DNA of 64,000 bases from Kordiimonas lipolytica (GTDB taxonomy: Bacteria; Pseudomonadota; Alphaproteobacteria; Sphingomonadales; Kordiimonadaceae). Below the pieces are notes generated by a model. The model worked only from the letters and a program-made list of their open reading frames with translations. It had not been told where the DNA came from and ran no database searches. Positions within the stretch are counted from its first letter, which is position 1. The number at the start of each line of letters is the position of its first letter. Shown here piece after piece: positions 19,262 to 28,401 of this stretch. Made by a program: the position numbers and the translations under genes. The stretch lies in the NCBI RefSeq assembly GCF_001550065.1, contig NZ_LRUB01000011.1:124001-188000 (forward strand), written 5' to 3'.

Positions 19262-20503
19262 ATGAACAAGCAGACAGTCCGCCAACGCACATATAGCTTC
19301 CTGGAGCTGGGAAGCTTTGCGGGGCGGAAAGCTGCTGTGTTCGAAGGCTTCATGATTGTGCTGATCCTCCTGAACGTGGCGGCGGTCGCGCTTGAGACAG
19401 TTGACAGCCTATGGCAGGCCTATGGCCCTATTTTCCAGGCATTTGACGCCCTTTCTATCGGCATATTCACGGTCGAGTATCTGGCGCGTGTGTGGGCCAG
19501 CGCGGAACGCGAGGCAGTGCCGGGAGACAGGGGCTGGGAGCGGCGTGTCCGCTATATTTTCTCGCCTCTCGCGCTGATTGACCTGATTGCCATCATCCCA
19601 TTCTATTTCGGCCACCTGACAGGGCTTGACCTGCGCGTGCTCAGGATATTCCGGCTGCTCAGGCTTCTCAAGCTGGTGCGCTATTCGCCTGCGCTGTCAT
19701 CGCTCGCGCGCGTGATCTATGCCGAACGGCAGGCGCTTCTGGCCGCCATGGTGATTATGGTGGGGCTTGAGGTGTTTGCCTCCACGCTCATGTATCTGGC
19801 GGAACATGAGGCACAGCCTGAAGCATTCGGCAGCATCCCGGCGGCACTCTGGTGGGCGCTTGCCACCTTCACGACCGTAGGGTACGGCGATGCGGTGCCG
19901 ATCACGGATCTTGGTAAAGTCATTGGCGGTGTCGTGATGATGATGGGCTTTATCTTTTACGCCGTGCCGATTGGCATCATCGCCTCCGGCTTTTCAGATG
20001 AAGTGCACAGGCGCGAATTTGTCGTGCCCGTAGGTGTTGTCGATGATTTGCCGGCACTGAAAAAGTTGCCGAAAGACGTGGCCAAGGAGCTGGCTTCGCG
20101 CGTGCGGTCAGTGACGCTCGTTCCCGGCACAGTGCTGACGCGCCGCAGTGATGTGGACAACGGCATATATTTCATCCTTTCGGGCGAAATCACGGCCTTC
20201 TACCATCACCGGGCAATCTCACTCAGTGCGGGCGATTTCCTGGGCGAATGCTCGCTGATCAGTGACCATGGCCGTCAGCCCGCTTCTGTCGCACGCACCC
20301 GGTGCCGTGTCATGTGGCTGGACAGCACAGAATTGCAGATTCTGATGTCCATCTATCCAGCGCTTCTGAGCGAACTTAAGGAATATGCGTCCCAGCGCCT
20401 GATCGGCCTGGTGGAATGCGGACTTTTAAGTGGCGAAGAGCGCACGGAAATGATAGCGGATTATGACCATTGGGTTGCTGTCGCCAGATCCCCTCAAATG
20501 TGA
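19262..20503 (+). CDS. voltage-gated-type potassium channel with cyclic-nucleotide-binding domain
   Basis: 413 residues. Six membrane segments between about 25 and 245 with an S4-like helix (RVLRIFRLLRLLKLVRYSP), a pore helix and the selectivity filter TTVGYGD (about residues 204-210), then a cytoplasmic cNMP-binding fold (VTLVPGTVLTRRSDVDNGIYFILSGEITAF and GDFLGECSLISD). The phosphate-binding cassette is only partly like the classic one, so nucleotide binding is uncertain. It follows alaS closely and may be co-transcribed, with no functional link implied. Resembles prokaryotic MloK1-like channels. Confidence 0.88.
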   Translation: MNKQTVRQRTYSFLELGSFAGRKAAVFEGFMIVLILLNVAAVALETVDSLWQAYGPIFQAFDALSIGIFTVEYLARVWASAEREAVPGDRGWERRVRYIFSPLALIDLIAIIPFYFGHLTGLDLRVLRIFRLLRLLKLVRYSPALSSLARVIYAERQALLAAMVIMVGLEVFASTLMYLAEHEAQPEAFGSIPAALWWALATFTTVGYGDAVPITDLGKVIGGVVMMMGFIFYAVPIGIIASGFSDEVHRREFVVPVGVVDDLPALKKLPKDVAKELASRVRSVTLVPGTVLTRRSDVDNGIYFILSGEITAFYHHRAISLSAGDFLGECSLISDHGRQPASVARTRCRVMWLDSTELQILMSIYPALLSELKEYASQRLIGLVECGLLSGEERTEMIADYDHWVAVARSPQM

Positions 20504-20551
20504 TAGTGTCCTGTCTCTGGGGGGCTTCGAGCTAGTTTAAGGGAGCCTGGT

Positions 20552-21313
20552 TTGGTTCGGTGTTTTTCAGTTCTTCCGTTGCTTGCTGCCGTTATGGCGG
20601 GGCCGATCGCTTTTTCATCCGCAAAGGCTGAAGACAGCCTTGTGTTTCAGGTTGAACACCATCCCCCCTTTCTGGAAATAGAGGCAGGCCGCGTTTCCGG
20701 CATTTTTGGCGACACTGTCAATCAGGCTGCGGCCATAGCCGGCCTGACTATCGAGTGGCAGGAACGGGCCTTCAATCGCATCAAGCGGAACCTGGACGAT
20801 GGCACGCAGCCCTTTTGTGTGGCCGGCTATTGGAAGAAAAGCACGGAGCAGGATGAGCAGTGGCATTTTTCGCCACCTATCGGCACATTCGGGCGCTCGG
20901 GCCTGCTGGTGCGGGAAGCCGACAAAGCAGCCTTTGAAGCACTGCCTTCCATAGAAGCGCTGTTCACCGATACGGATTTCATTGGTGGCTTCGTGACCGA
21001 TGCTGTCTATGCCATCCCGCATCTGGAGCTTCTTAAGAAGAGCCACAATAAGCATCTTTTCATTGCTAGCAGTCATGACAAGCTCGCTGAGCTTCTGGCG
21101 CGCAAGCGGATCGATTTTGTCATCGAAAACGAATTGATGGCGCCGATCCACAAAGCACAGGTGGCAGGGGGTGATGCGCTCGCTTTCCTGAGCCTTGAAG
21201 GGATGCCTGCAGGCAGGGAGGCGCATGTGGTCTGTACCAAGGCGGTCCCGACTGCTATTCTCAGCAGGCTTGATGCGGGCCTGGAAGTCGTAAAAAAAGC
21301 CGCCCAAGAGTAG
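20552..21313 (+). CDS. periplasmic solute-binding-like protein, orphan
   Basis: 253 residues. TTG start at 20552 with AAGGGAG eight bases upstream. Signal peptide with probable cleavage after SSAKAE. The mature protein starts like an amino-acid-type binding protein (LVFQVEHHPPFLEIEAGRVSGIFGDTVNQAAAIAGLTIEW). No transporter genes adjacent. Second of three such proteins in the window. The end of the coding sequence overlaps a terminator hairpin. Confidence 0.72.
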   Translation: MVRCFSVLPLLAAVMAGPIAFSSAKAEDSLVFQVEHHPPFLEIEAGRVSGIFGDTVNQAAAIAGLTIEWQERAFNRIKRNLDDGTQPFCVAGYWKKSTEQDEQWHFSPPIGTFGRSGLLVREADKAAFEALPSIEALFTDTDFIGGFVTDAVYAIPHLELLKKSHNKHLFIASSHDKLAELLARKRIDFVIENELMAPIHKAQVAGGDALAFLSLEGMPAGREAHVVCTKAVPTAILSRLDAGLEVVKKAAQE

Positions 21314-21324
21314 GCGGCTTTTCA
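21293..21324. terminator. bidirectional terminator between convergent genes
   Basis: Stem AAAAGCCGCC (21295-21304) / GGCGGCTTTT (21313-21322) with an 8-base loop. A/T runs on both sides allow termination in either direction. The left arm is inside the last codons of the solute-binding-protein gene, whose stop lies in the loop; icd ends 24 bases to the right. Confidence 0.85.
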
Positions 21325-21347
21325 AATTCTTTAGCAGTTATTTGGGA

Positions 21348-22562
21348 TTAGCCCAGTTCTGCCTTCAGGTTCTCGTCGATCTTGTCGAAGAACTGGCCTG
21401 TGGTCATCCAGGATTGGTTCGGACCGATGAGGAGCGCCAGGTCTTTGGTCATGTGGCCGGTTTCAACCGTGTTGACACATACCTTTTCAACCGCTTCAGC
21501 GAAGTTGACCACTTCCGGCGTGCCGTCCATTTTGCCGCGATACTTCAGGCCGCGCGTCCAGGCGAAGATGGAAGCGATCGGGTTCGTCGACGTTTCCTTG
21601 CCTTCCTGATGCTGGCGGTAGTGGCGGGTCACGGTGCCGTGTGCGGCTTCTGACTCAACGGTCTTCCCGTCTGGCGTCATCAGAACGGACGTCATCAGGC
21701 CGAGGGAGCCGAAGCCCTGTGCCACGGTGTCTGACTGCACGTCGCCGTCATAGTTCTTACAAGCCCATACGAAGCCACCAGCCCATTTCATGGCGCATGC
21801 CACCATGTCATCGATCAGACGGTGTTCATAGGTGATGCCAGCGTCTTTGAACTTGTCCTGGAATTCGTTTTCGAACACTTCCATGAACAGGTCCTTGAAG
21901 CGGCCGTCATAGGCCTTGAGGATGGTGTTCTTGGTGGACAGGTAAACCGGCCACTGGCGGTTCAGGCCGTAGTTCATGCAGGCGCGGGCGAAATCGCGGA
22001 TGCTGTCGTCCACGTTATACATGCCCATGGCAACGCCAGCTTCTTCAAACTGGTACACTTCGCGTTCGATGGCTTCGCCGCCGTCGGAAGGCTCGAACTT
22101 CATGGTCAGCTTGCCAGCACCTGGCACCAGGAAGTCAGTCGCACGGTATTGGTCGCCAAAGGCGTGACGGCCGATAACGATCGGCTTGGTCCAGCCTGGA
22201 ACCAGACGCGGTACGTTCTTCATGATGATTGGCTCGCGGAATACGGTACCGCCCAGAATGTTCCGGATGGTGCCGTTCGGGCTGCGCCACATTTTTTTGA
22301 GGTCAAATTCCTCAACGCGCTGCTCATCAGGGGTGATGGTCGCGCATTTCACGCCCACACCGTGTTCCTTGATGGCGTTTGCCGCGTCAATGGTGATCTG
22401 GTCGTCCGTTTCGTCACGCTTGGTGACGGAAAGGTCATAGTAAAGAAGCTCAACATCGAGATACGGCTGGATCAGGCGTTCGCGAATCCATTGCCAGATG
22501 ATGCGTGTCATCTCGTCGCCGTCAATTTCCACGATTGGGTTTTTTACGGTAATCTTGCTCAT
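21348..22562 (-). CDS. icd: NADP-dependent isocitrate dehydrogenase
   Basis: TCA-cycle oxidation of isocitrate to 2-oxoglutarate. About 404 residues from ATG 22562 (GAGGGA upstream; 28 extra residues from an upstream ATG look non-coding). It opens [21 protein letters not shown] and carries [19 protein letters not shown], the substrate-site block of the eukaryote-like homodimeric NADP subfamily common in alphaproteobacteria, and the metal-site DDMVAC region. Monocistronic, facing the terminator at 21293. Confidence 0.96.
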   Translation of the reverse strand: MSKITVKNPIVEIDGDEMTRIIWQWIRERLIQPYLDVELLYYDLSVTKRDETDDQITIDAANAIKEHGVGVKCATITPDEQRVEEFDLKKMWRSPNGTIRNILGGTVFREPIIMKNVPRLVPGWTKPIVIGRHAFGDQYRATDFLVPGAGKLTMKFEPSDGGEAIEREVYQFEEAGVAMGMYNVDDSIRDFARACMNYGLNRQWPVYLSTKNTILKAYDGRFKDLFMEVFENEFQDKFKDAGITYEHRLIDDMVACAMKWAGGFVWACKNYDGDVQSDTVAQGFGSLGLMTSVLMTPDGKTVESEAAHGTVTRHYRQHQEGKETSTNPIASIFAWTRGLKYRGKMDGTPEVVNFAEAVEKVCVNTVETGHMTKDLALLIGPNQSWMTTGQFFDKIDENLKAELG

Positions 22563-22750
22563 AGTTCCCTCAAATTTATATTTTTCCCAAGGGGTAGTAT
22601 CGCGCCGGGGAGAGGGCCGGTGCGGATTTTGCGCGCACCCTATCACCAGAATCTGCAGAGTTGAAGGCCCATCCGCAGGAAAAGTGTGACTTTTTGCGGA
22701 TTTTACCCCTAATGACCGGTTTTTCTGCCGTCAGCGTCCCTGACTTTGGC

Positions 22751-23356
22751 TTAGAAAAGCTCGCTCCTGGCTTCAGATGGGGCGGTTTCCATCGCTTTCA
22801 ACTTCTCAATCGCCTGTTCGGCTGTGTCGACAATGGTAAGGAGTGACGCATTCTCGGCACTGGCGAAGCCGCCATCCACGACATTCTTCACAAGTTCGAC
22901 CAATGGCGTCCAATAGTCCTCATGATTGATCAGGATAATCGGCTTCTTGTGCAGGCTAAGCTGCGCCCAGGTCATGATCTCGAATGTCTCGTCAAGCGTG
23001 CCAAGCCCGCCGGGCAATATGATAAAGGCATCAGACCGGTCAAACATCATGCGCTTGCGGTCATGCATATTCTGCGTGACGTGAAGCTCGGTCAGGCCGT
23101 CTTGCGTAATCTCAACCGCATCCAGGTGCTCGGGGATGATGCCGATCACGGGGGCGCCGCTGTCGCGCGCAGCGCGGGCCACGACCCCCATCAGGCCGAT
23201 GCTGCCAGCGCCGTAAACAAGGCCCATGCCAGCGCTCGCAATGCGGCCCCCAAGGTCAGACGCCAGTGCTTCATAGGATGGTTTGTTGCCTAGCCTGGAG
23301 CCGCAATAGACACAAACATTCCTGATTGGTGTGGTGCTATGGGGTGTCGACTTCAT
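22751..23356 (-). CDS. LOG-family protein (TIGR00730, cytokinin riboside monophosphate phosphoribohydrolase-like)
   Basis: 201 residues with a Rossmann-like fold. Nucleotide motifs YGAGSIGLMG and PGGLGTLDETFEIMTW (the PGGxGTxxE active-site signature) are both intact. Family members remove ribose-5-phosphate from nucleoside monophosphates; in bacteria many are general nucleotide hydrolases. Cytoplasmic and single-gene. Confidence 0.9.
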   Translation of the reverse strand: MKSTPHSTTPIRNVCVYCGSRLGNKPSYEALASDLGGRIASAGMGLVYGAGSIGLMGVVARAARDSGAPVIGIIPEHLDAVEITQDGLTELHVTQNMHDRKRMMFDRSDAFIILPGGLGTLDETFEIMTWAQLSLHKKPIILINHEDYWTPLVELVKNVVDGGFASAENASLLTIVDTAEQAIEKLKAMETAPSEARSELF

Positions 23357-23524
23357 ACATTACCTCTTGCAGGAGGGCCATAAGCTGGCCAAATACTGGA
23401 AAAATGCGCTAAATCAGTGTCATAAAGTTTAGTTGTCAAAGTTTTGACATGTTTTTAATAAATTCATCTTTCATTATATAGGCCCGATTGTTAAGGCTTT
23501 GTTGAACAGGACGTATGGTGAGTT

Positions 23525-24559
23525 ATGGGCCCACTGGAAAGCAAGAGCGATGATATGCGCCGGATTGCCATCGGTGCCGTGAGCGCGGCTATTGGTGTCG
23601 GCGCTATTCTTTATGTGCTTTTCTCAGACGAGCCCGCACCGCAAGCGCCTGCCACCCCCACTGAAGTATCAGAACAGCAGCCAGCAGCAGAACAGGCCGC
23701 AAAGCCGGTTCCCGAGTTTGACCTTGTGCGTATTTCGCGCGGCGGCACGGGTGTGATCGCGGGCCGGATGGCCCCGGGCGCAAAGATCGAGCTGTTTGCA
23801 AATGGCCGCAAAGTCTCTGAGGTGACAGCCGACGAGAACGGCGAGTGGGTCATGATTCTTGAGGAACCGCTAGACGCCGGTTCCGTTGAACTGAACCTAA
23901 AGGGCCGCGAACGCGACGGCACAGAAGTTGCCGAAGCCGATAATGTGGTCGTGGTATCGGTGCCTGAACGCGATAACCAGCGCTTCCTTGAGCGCGAACA
24001 GAACGGCGTTGTGGCCGTGCTGACCCCCAAAAGCGGGGAAGGGGCCTCCACGGTCCTTCAGAAGCCGGGCGTAGCCGCCTTTGGTGAAGTGGGTGAAAGC
24101 CTGAGTGTCGATACAATCGATTATGGTGACGGCGGCGACGCTGTTATCACCGGCCGGTCTTTGCCGCGCGTGGATGTTCGTGTGTATCTGGACGGAAATT
24201 TCATTGGCAACATGCGGGCGGGTGACGAAGGCCGCTGGCAGATTGCGCTTGCGGGCCAGGCGCTGACGCCGGGCAGCCATGTGATCCGGGTAGACCAGAC
24301 CATCGGTGATGGGCAGGTGCAGCTTCGGATCGAACAGCCGTTCGAGGCGGGCGAGGCCATTGACCCAGCCGTTGCCGAAGGCGGCGTGATCGTGCGGCCC
24401 GGCAATACGCTGTGGCAGATTGCCCGCCAGCTTTATGGCTCAGGCGTGCGCTATACGGTGATTTTCCGCGAAAACAGCGAACAGATCCGCGACCCGGATA
24501 TGATTTATCCGGGCCAGATGTTCCGCCTGCCGCTCAAGGACGAAAAGTCCGAAGGCTAG
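23525..24559 (+). CDS. LysM-domain cell-envelope protein with Ig-like repeats
   Basis: 344 residues. A membrane helix at about 14-34 anchors it; a Pro/Ala/Glu-rich linker (about 38-60) leads to a bacterial Ig-like domain (GGTGVIAGRMAPGAKIELFANGRKVSEV), then a second similar module (DAVITGRSLPRVDVRVYLDGNFIG). A C-terminal LysM follows (RPGNTLWQIARQLYGSGVRYTVIFREN) that should bind peptidoglycan. Likely a periplasmic structural or accessory protein. The region before it (23357-23524) is AT-rich and should hold its promoter. Confidence 0.85.
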   Translation: MGPLESKSDDMRRIAIGAVSAAIGVGAILYVLFSDEPAPQAPATPTEVSEQQPAAEQAAKPVPEFDLVRISRGGTGVIAGRMAPGAKIELFANGRKVSEVTADENGEWVMILEEPLDAGSVELNLKGRERDGTEVAEADNVVVVSVPERDNQRFLEREQNGVVAVLTPKSGEGASTVLQKPGVAAFGEVGESLSVDTIDYGDGGDAVITGRSLPRVDVRVYLDGNFIGNMRAGDEGRWQIALAGQALTPGSHVIRVDQTIGDGQVQLRIEQPFEAGEAIDPAVAEGGVIVRPGNTLWQIARQLYGSGVRYTVIFRENSEQIRDPDMIYPGQMFRLPLKDEKSEG

Positions 24560-24588
24560 GCGCTTCCCCTTGTGTGGATTGTTTAAAC

Positions 24589-24996
24589 CTAGATGGGCTT
24601 CAGGTGAGACCGGAGCGCGCGCAGGTGGCTTTCGGATTCCAGAAGGATCAGCGTCAGCGCGCCCACAAGGTCATTGCCCTTGAGCTTCTGGCTGGTGGCG
24701 GTGACGCTGTGGTATGTCACATCGCCCTTTTTGCTGATGCTGTAGGCACCGTCGATGCCGCGGTTGGTGGAATAAACGCGTTCGATGGCCATGGTGCGTT
24801 CGGCGGCATTCTCAACAGTGAAATAGAGGCGGCCCAGCTTGGCATTCAGCTTGATCAGTCCGCCGCCGTTGGCGTCAGTATCTGCTGCAGCATGAAATTT
24901 TATGCCTTCCCAGTCGAACTCAAGCTGATCAAAGGCCGCTTCCTCCAGGCTTTCAAGATGCCCTTTGACCTTCTGCAGCGATTCGTGAAGTTTCAT
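24589..24996 (-). CDS. uncharacterised small cytoplasmic protein
   Basis: About 135 residues from ATG 24996; a longer frame (start 25107) adds a low-complexity lead with no ribosome site. No motif recognised. It is soluble, with an amphipathic helix first (HESLQKVKGHLESLEEAAFDQLEF) and then alternating strands. The frame is clean and the codon pattern resembles its neighbours, so it is probably a real conserved hypothetical. Convergent with the LysM gene, leaving 29 bases between stops. Confidence 0.6.
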   Translation of the reverse strand: MKLHESLQKVKGHLESLEEAAFDQLEFDWEGIKFHAAADTDANGGGLIKLNAKLGRLYFTVENAAERTMAIERVYSTNRGIDGAYSISKKGDVTYHSVTATSQKLKGNDLVGALTLILLESESHLRALRSHLKPI

Positions 24997-25273
24997 GGTG
25001 CCCCGTTTCCAATACGCCAGATTACTCGCCTGATATAAGCCTTGCTGCCCAAAAGGGCTTGGATGTTCAAAGCTGTGGCTACAGCATCGCTGCGCCGCCT
25101 TAAACAACCGTTAAAAGGCCTGATATTTCTTTTGCTGTATCCTCCCACCAGGGACAAGATTTTTTTTGCGATCGTGCCATATTGCGTCACACGCACCCCG
25201 TCAGACTTGACGGGAGGGCTTCAAATCGCCAGTGTGTGCGAAATTTACCTACAAAAGAAAAAGGTTGCCGCCG

Positions 25274-25966
25274 ATGAAGGCTATGGATGTAGTGATGACG
25301 CCAATCCACAAGGAAGGGCATTTGTTTGTGGCGATTTTCTTTGCCGTCTCCGTGGGGTTGTTTTTCCTTTCGGAACCCCTTGGCTGGGCCGGTTTGGTGC
25401 TGACGGCATGGTGCCTTTATTTCTTCCGCGACCCTGACCGCGTGATCCCAGACGAAAAAGGCGTTCTGGTTAGCCCTGCAGACGGCACTGTGTGTCTGGT
25501 AATGGAAGCCACGCCGCCGGCTGAGCTTGGCATGGGCGATGAGCCGCGCACGCGCATCTCCATTTTCCTGTCAGTGTTTAACGTGCACGTGAACCGCACA
25601 CCTGCGGCGGGTGAAGTAACCAGCGTTGCTTATGTGCCAGGCAAGTTCCTGAACGCTGCAGCCGAAGAGGCCAGCGAGGAAAACGAACGCCAGCTGATTC
25701 GTATGACCACAGAAGATGGACACGATATCGCTTATGCCCAGGTGGCGGGCCTTGTGGCACGGCGTATCCTGTGTGACCTTGAAGTAGGGCAAACGGTGGA
25801 GCGCGGTGAGCGTTTCGGCCTGATCCGCTTCGGCAGCCGCACGGATATCTATCTGGACAAGGGCCAGAAGCCGACCGTAGCCGTGGGCCAGACCATGATC
25901 GGTGGCGAAACCATCATCGCCCGCAAGGCAGCCGGTCGCCGCAAAGCTGCCAGCGCCAGCGAATAG
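25274..25966 (+). CDS. psd: phosphatidylserine decarboxylase, short (archaeal/alphaproteobacterial) type
   Basis: Makes phosphatidylethanolamine. About 230 residues from ATG 25274. Hydrophobic N-terminal helices (about 15-50) hold it at the membrane; the catalytic block DGTVCLVMEA, IFLSVFNVHVNRTP and the self-processing site near the C-terminus (RFGSRTD) are present, with cleavage expected between Gly and Ser to form the pyruvoyl group. Directly upstream of pssA, so the two steps of PE synthesis form one operon. Confidence 0.93.
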   Translation: MKAMDVVMTPIHKEGHLFVAIFFAVSVGLFFLSEPLGWAGLVLTAWCLYFFRDPDRVIPDEKGVLVSPADGTVCLVMEATPPAELGMGDEPRTRISIFLSVFNVHVNRTPAAGEVTSVAYVPGKFLNAAAEEASEENERQLIRMTTEDGHDIAYAQVAGLVARRILCDLEVGQTVERGERFGLIRFGSRTDIYLDKGQKPTVAVGQTMIGGETIIARKAAGRRKAASASE

Positions 25967-25988
25967 ACCGAAGGGCGGAGCAGGGACC

Positions 25989-26756
25989 ATGGGCGACGAA
26001 AAACAGGCACTATTGTTCAAGAAGATTTCCATCCGGACGATTCTGCCGAATGTCGTGACGCTTATGGCCTTCATGTCGGGGCTGACGTCCATCAAGTTTG
26101 CGTTGGCAGGAAAGTGGGAACTGGCCGTATTTGCCATTCTGCTTGCGGGCATCTTCGACGGGCTTGACGGGACAGTAGCCAGGCTACTCAAAAGCACCAG
26201 CCGTTTTGGGGCAGAGCTGGATTCGCTTTCGGACGTAGTGTCCTTTGGCGTGGCCCCGGCTGTAATCCTGTATCTGTGGGTGCTGGAAGGCCTTGACCGC
26301 CTTGGATGGGCTGTCGCACTGATTTACGCCATCGCCATGGCGCTTCGTCTGGCGCGCTTCAATGCCAAGCTGGATGACGAAGATGAACCCCGCAAACGCC
26401 TTGGTTTCCTGACCGGTGTTCCGGCGCCTGCGGGCGCCACGCTCCTGCTGATGCCACTGATTGTCGATTTCGCCCTTGAAGCTGTTGTGGTCCACAACTA
26501 TGGGCTTGTGGTGGCGGCCTATGCGGTTGTTGTCGCAGTATTGATGGTCTCTACCATCCCAACCATTTCGCTGAAGGCCTTCCGTGTGCCGAAGGCCTGG
26601 TTCGTTCCCGTGATGCTGATCATTGGCATTGTGATCGCGGGGCTGTTTGTTCGCACTTGGCTGGTGCTTATCGTGATCGCAGCTGCCTATCTGTCCAGCA
26701 TGCCTTTTTCCTATCTGGCCTATGAGCGTCGCCGCAAACAGAAGCGCATCGGCTGA
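25989..26756 (+). CDS. pssA: CDP-diacylglycerol--serine O-phosphatidyltransferase
   Basis: Inner-membrane enzyme that joins serine to CDP-diacylglycerol. About 255 residues from ATG 25989 (GGAGCAGGG upstream). The CDP-alcohol phosphotransferase signature is complete: DGLDGTVAR, then GAELDSLSD a few residues on (D-G-x2-D-G-x2-A-R-x8-G-x3-D-x3-D). About eight hydrophobic segments follow. Its product is the substrate of the upstream psd gene product. Confidence 0.95.
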   Translation: MGDEKQALLFKKISIRTILPNVVTLMAFMSGLTSIKFALAGKWELAVFAILLAGIFDGLDGTVARLLKSTSRFGAELDSLSDVVSFGVAPAVILYLWVLEGLDRLGWAVALIYAIAMALRLARFNAKLDDEDEPRKRLGFLTGVPAPAGATLLLMPLIVDFALEAVVVHNYGLVVAAYAVVVAVLMVSTIPTISLKAFRVPKAWFVPVMLIIGIVIAGLFVRTWLVLIVIAAAYLSSMPFSYLAYERRRKQKRIG

Positions 26757-26921
26757 CGCTGGTCCTGCATAGCCGCCTTATCTGTGGTATCATTGCCCCG
26801 ATAGGCTTTATTGGCACTACCTTTGCATATTCGATAGCTGAGAAAGATTGCCACTTAAGGCATGGATGCAGCTTAACCTTTGAAAATAAAGGCGAAAAGC
26901 AATGTGTAGAAAGGCGTGATC

Positions 26922-27800
26922 ATGACACAGGGACTTAGCGCACCCGTAGTATTTCCCAGAAAAGGGGCAATTGTTGCCTGCCTGGCGCTGTTTACCAGCG
27001 CGTGTGGCGGCTCCACTAACCTTTGGCAAGGCGAAGACGTTCTTGTTGAAGCGCGCCAGGTAACGCTGGAGCGCAGCGTAGAGGGCGTATCCGAGGACAA
27101 CCGAGACCTCAAGGACCGCTTCAATGCCCTTGAGCGGCTGTATGTGGACCTTGTGAAGCATGTTCGCAATCAGGACCAGGCCCTTGCAAGTATGGAACAG
27201 AAGCTGGCTGCGTTCCAGAAAGACCCAGAGACAGAAGCAGCGCTTCGTCGCGTGCGGAATGACCTTTCCGGTGTACGCACCGAGATCAAGTCGCTTGAGA
27301 ACCGCTTGTTCTCTGTTGAGATGATCGACCGCAATGCAGCCTATCAGACCAAGGCGCCTGCAAAACAGCAACAACAACAATCCTCGCAGCCGCAAGCCAC
27401 GTCCCAGCCAGCTGTGGATAATACGCAGACCGCGCCAACGGGCACATCGCAGACCGGGGCTGATGTTCAAACAGGTGCGATCGACAGCGGCACACCCGCC
27501 ACGAACGACGCGCAGGATGACAGCCGCACCTATTACGGCGCACATCTGGCGTCCTACCGGTCTAAAGACCAGGTGGATAGCGGCTGGTCAGCGCTCTACA
27601 GGGCGTTCTCTGGCCAGCTTGAAGGGCTGTCTCCACGCATTTATACCCAGAACCAGGAAGGCATTGGCACGTTCCTGCGCCTGATTGTAGGGCCGCTTGA
27701 GCGGGAAGAGGACGCAGAACTGCTGTGCGATAACATCCGGGCAGTAGGGGGCGAGCAATATTGCCGGGTATCCGAATATCAGGGTGAGCCGCTGAAATAG
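26922..27800 (+). CDS. SPOR-domain-like outer-envelope lipoprotein
   Basis: About 292 residues. ATG 26922 has AGAAAGG seven bases upstream. The signal sequence ends in a lipobox (LFTSAC, Cys about residue 28). A coiled coil spans about 55-135 (DRFNALERLYVDLVKHVRNQ), followed by a Gln/Thr-rich linker and a C-terminal SPOR-like domain (YYGAHLASYRSKDQVDSGW, FLRLIVGPLEREEDAELLC). SPOR domains bind denuded septal glycan, so a division or envelope role is plausible. Ends in a strong terminator at 27831. Confidence 0.78.
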   Translation: MTQGLSAPVVFPRKGAIVACLALFTSACGGSTNLWQGEDVLVEARQVTLERSVEGVSEDNRDLKDRFNALERLYVDLVKHVRNQDQALASMEQKLAAFQKDPETEAALRRVRNDLSGVRTEIKSLENRLFSVEMIDRNAAYQTKAPAKQQQQQSSQPQATSQPAVDNTQTAPTGTSQTGADVQTGAIDSGTPATNDAQDDSRTYYGAHLASYRSKDQVDSGWSALYRAFSGQLEGLSPRIYTQNQEGIGTFLRLIVGPLEREEDAELLCDNIRAVGGEQYCRVSEYQGEPLK

Positions 27801-27830
27801 CGTCCTGAAAAATCAACCATCGTTGAAATT

Positions 27831-27865
27831 AGCCGCCGTTTTCACGCCAAACGGCGGCTTTTTTA
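27831..27865 (+). terminator. terminator after the SPOR lipoprotein gene
   Basis: Perfect ten-base stem AGCCGCCGTT (27831-27840) / AACGGCGGCT (27850-27859), nine-base loop, then TTTTTT. Confidence 0.9.
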
Positions 27866-27869
27866 TGTC

Positions 27870-28175
27870 TTTGGTAGAAAAAAATTGCAATATTTGCATA
27901 AGCAACCTTGACAGCAACCGTCAAATCCTGTCGGATGCTGCTTCCTTCACCGATTTCAGATCGGGATTGATCCATCTGGGGAGGTACGATCAATCTTTTT
28001 GGCGCCCACGGATTAGGCAGCCACTGACGGAGAAGGCCCGGGCACACCTGGGGGTTCGCTCGGATTAGGCGCGGTGTTTCAGCCACATTGTGGTTTGTTC
28101 GCCGCGCCTCTTATTAAGTCACACTGAAAATCAATTTTCTGGGAAGCCGCCTCGTGGAATACGCAGGCGGTTTTT
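27870..28175 (+). ncRNA. candidate structured small RNA between two rightward terminators
   Basis: No credible reading frame lies in this ~300-base span, yet it ends in its own rightward terminator (28144-28175) while the previous gene already terminates at 27865. Several stems can be seen: GATTGATC/GATCAATC around 27966-27995; CCGAT/ATCGG around 27949-27964; and a long arm AGGCGCGG (28067-28074) / CCGCGCCT (28102-28109) closing a symmetric 8x8 internal loop with an inner CCAC/GTGG hairpin. The decamer CGGATTAGGC occurs twice (28009, 28061). It does not match SRP, RNase P or tmRNA landmarks. It could be a diverged 6S-like RNA; identity unknown. Confidence 0.4.
28144..28175 (+). terminator. 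second rightward terminator with no gene before it
   Basis: Stem AGCCGCCT / AGGCGGTT (arms at 28145-28152 and 28165-28172) with a 12-base loop, continuing into TTTTT. In the leftward direction there is no T-run, so it serves a rightward transcript. Confidence 0.7.
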
Positions 28176-28190
28176 CTATGGCAGTCTGCC

Positions 28191-28376
28191 TCAGCGCTGG
28201 AAAAACAGCGGGTCAGGAATACGGGATTGCGGCTGTACGCGCGGGCGAGGGGCCTTTGGCAGTTTCTTGGAAAGAAAACGCCACATCACCGATGCACCGT
28301 CCTGCATCGCGGCCATGCCGAGCCCACCAATCAGAATAAACAGCAGAAGAATAATCAGATGTTCAAAACCAGGCAT
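28191..28376 (-). CDS. 61-residue single-pass membrane protein under double LexA control
   Basis: Begins with ATG 28376 behind a near-ideal ribosome site, GGAGGA, with six bases between. One hydrophobic helix at about residues 6-24 (HLIILLLFILIGGLGMAAM) is followed by a short basic, proline-rich tail (SKKLPKAPRPRVQPQ) that should face the cytoplasm. Its promoter region contains two perfect LexA boxes (28387-28401 and 28430-28444) flanking a sigma-70 type promoter. No homologue recognised. Small SOS-induced membrane peptides such as Caulobacter SidA block division, so a checkpoint or toxin role is a reasonable inference but unproven. Confidence 0.75.
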   Translation of the reverse strand: MPGFEHLIILLLFILIGGLGMAAMQDGASVMWRFLSKKLPKAPRPRVQPQSRIPDPLFFQR

Positions 28377-28386
28377 TGTGTCCTCC

Positions 28387-28401
28387 GTTCTTATTTTGTT
28401 C
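28387..28401. promoter_or_regulatory. LexA box 1, at the start site of the 61-residue gene
   Basis: GTTCTTATTTTGTTC, perfect GTTC-N7-GTTC. It touches the ribosome site of the leftward small gene and overlaps the -10 by one base, so bound LexA would cover the transcription start. Confidence 0.85.

Noticed and set aside
21822..22664. 280-codon frame antisense to icd
   Set aside because: Shadow of icd.
27870..28175. Naming the structured region 6S, SRP or RNase P RNA
   Set aside because: None of the conserved sequence landmarks of those RNAs could be matched by eye, so the identity is left open.
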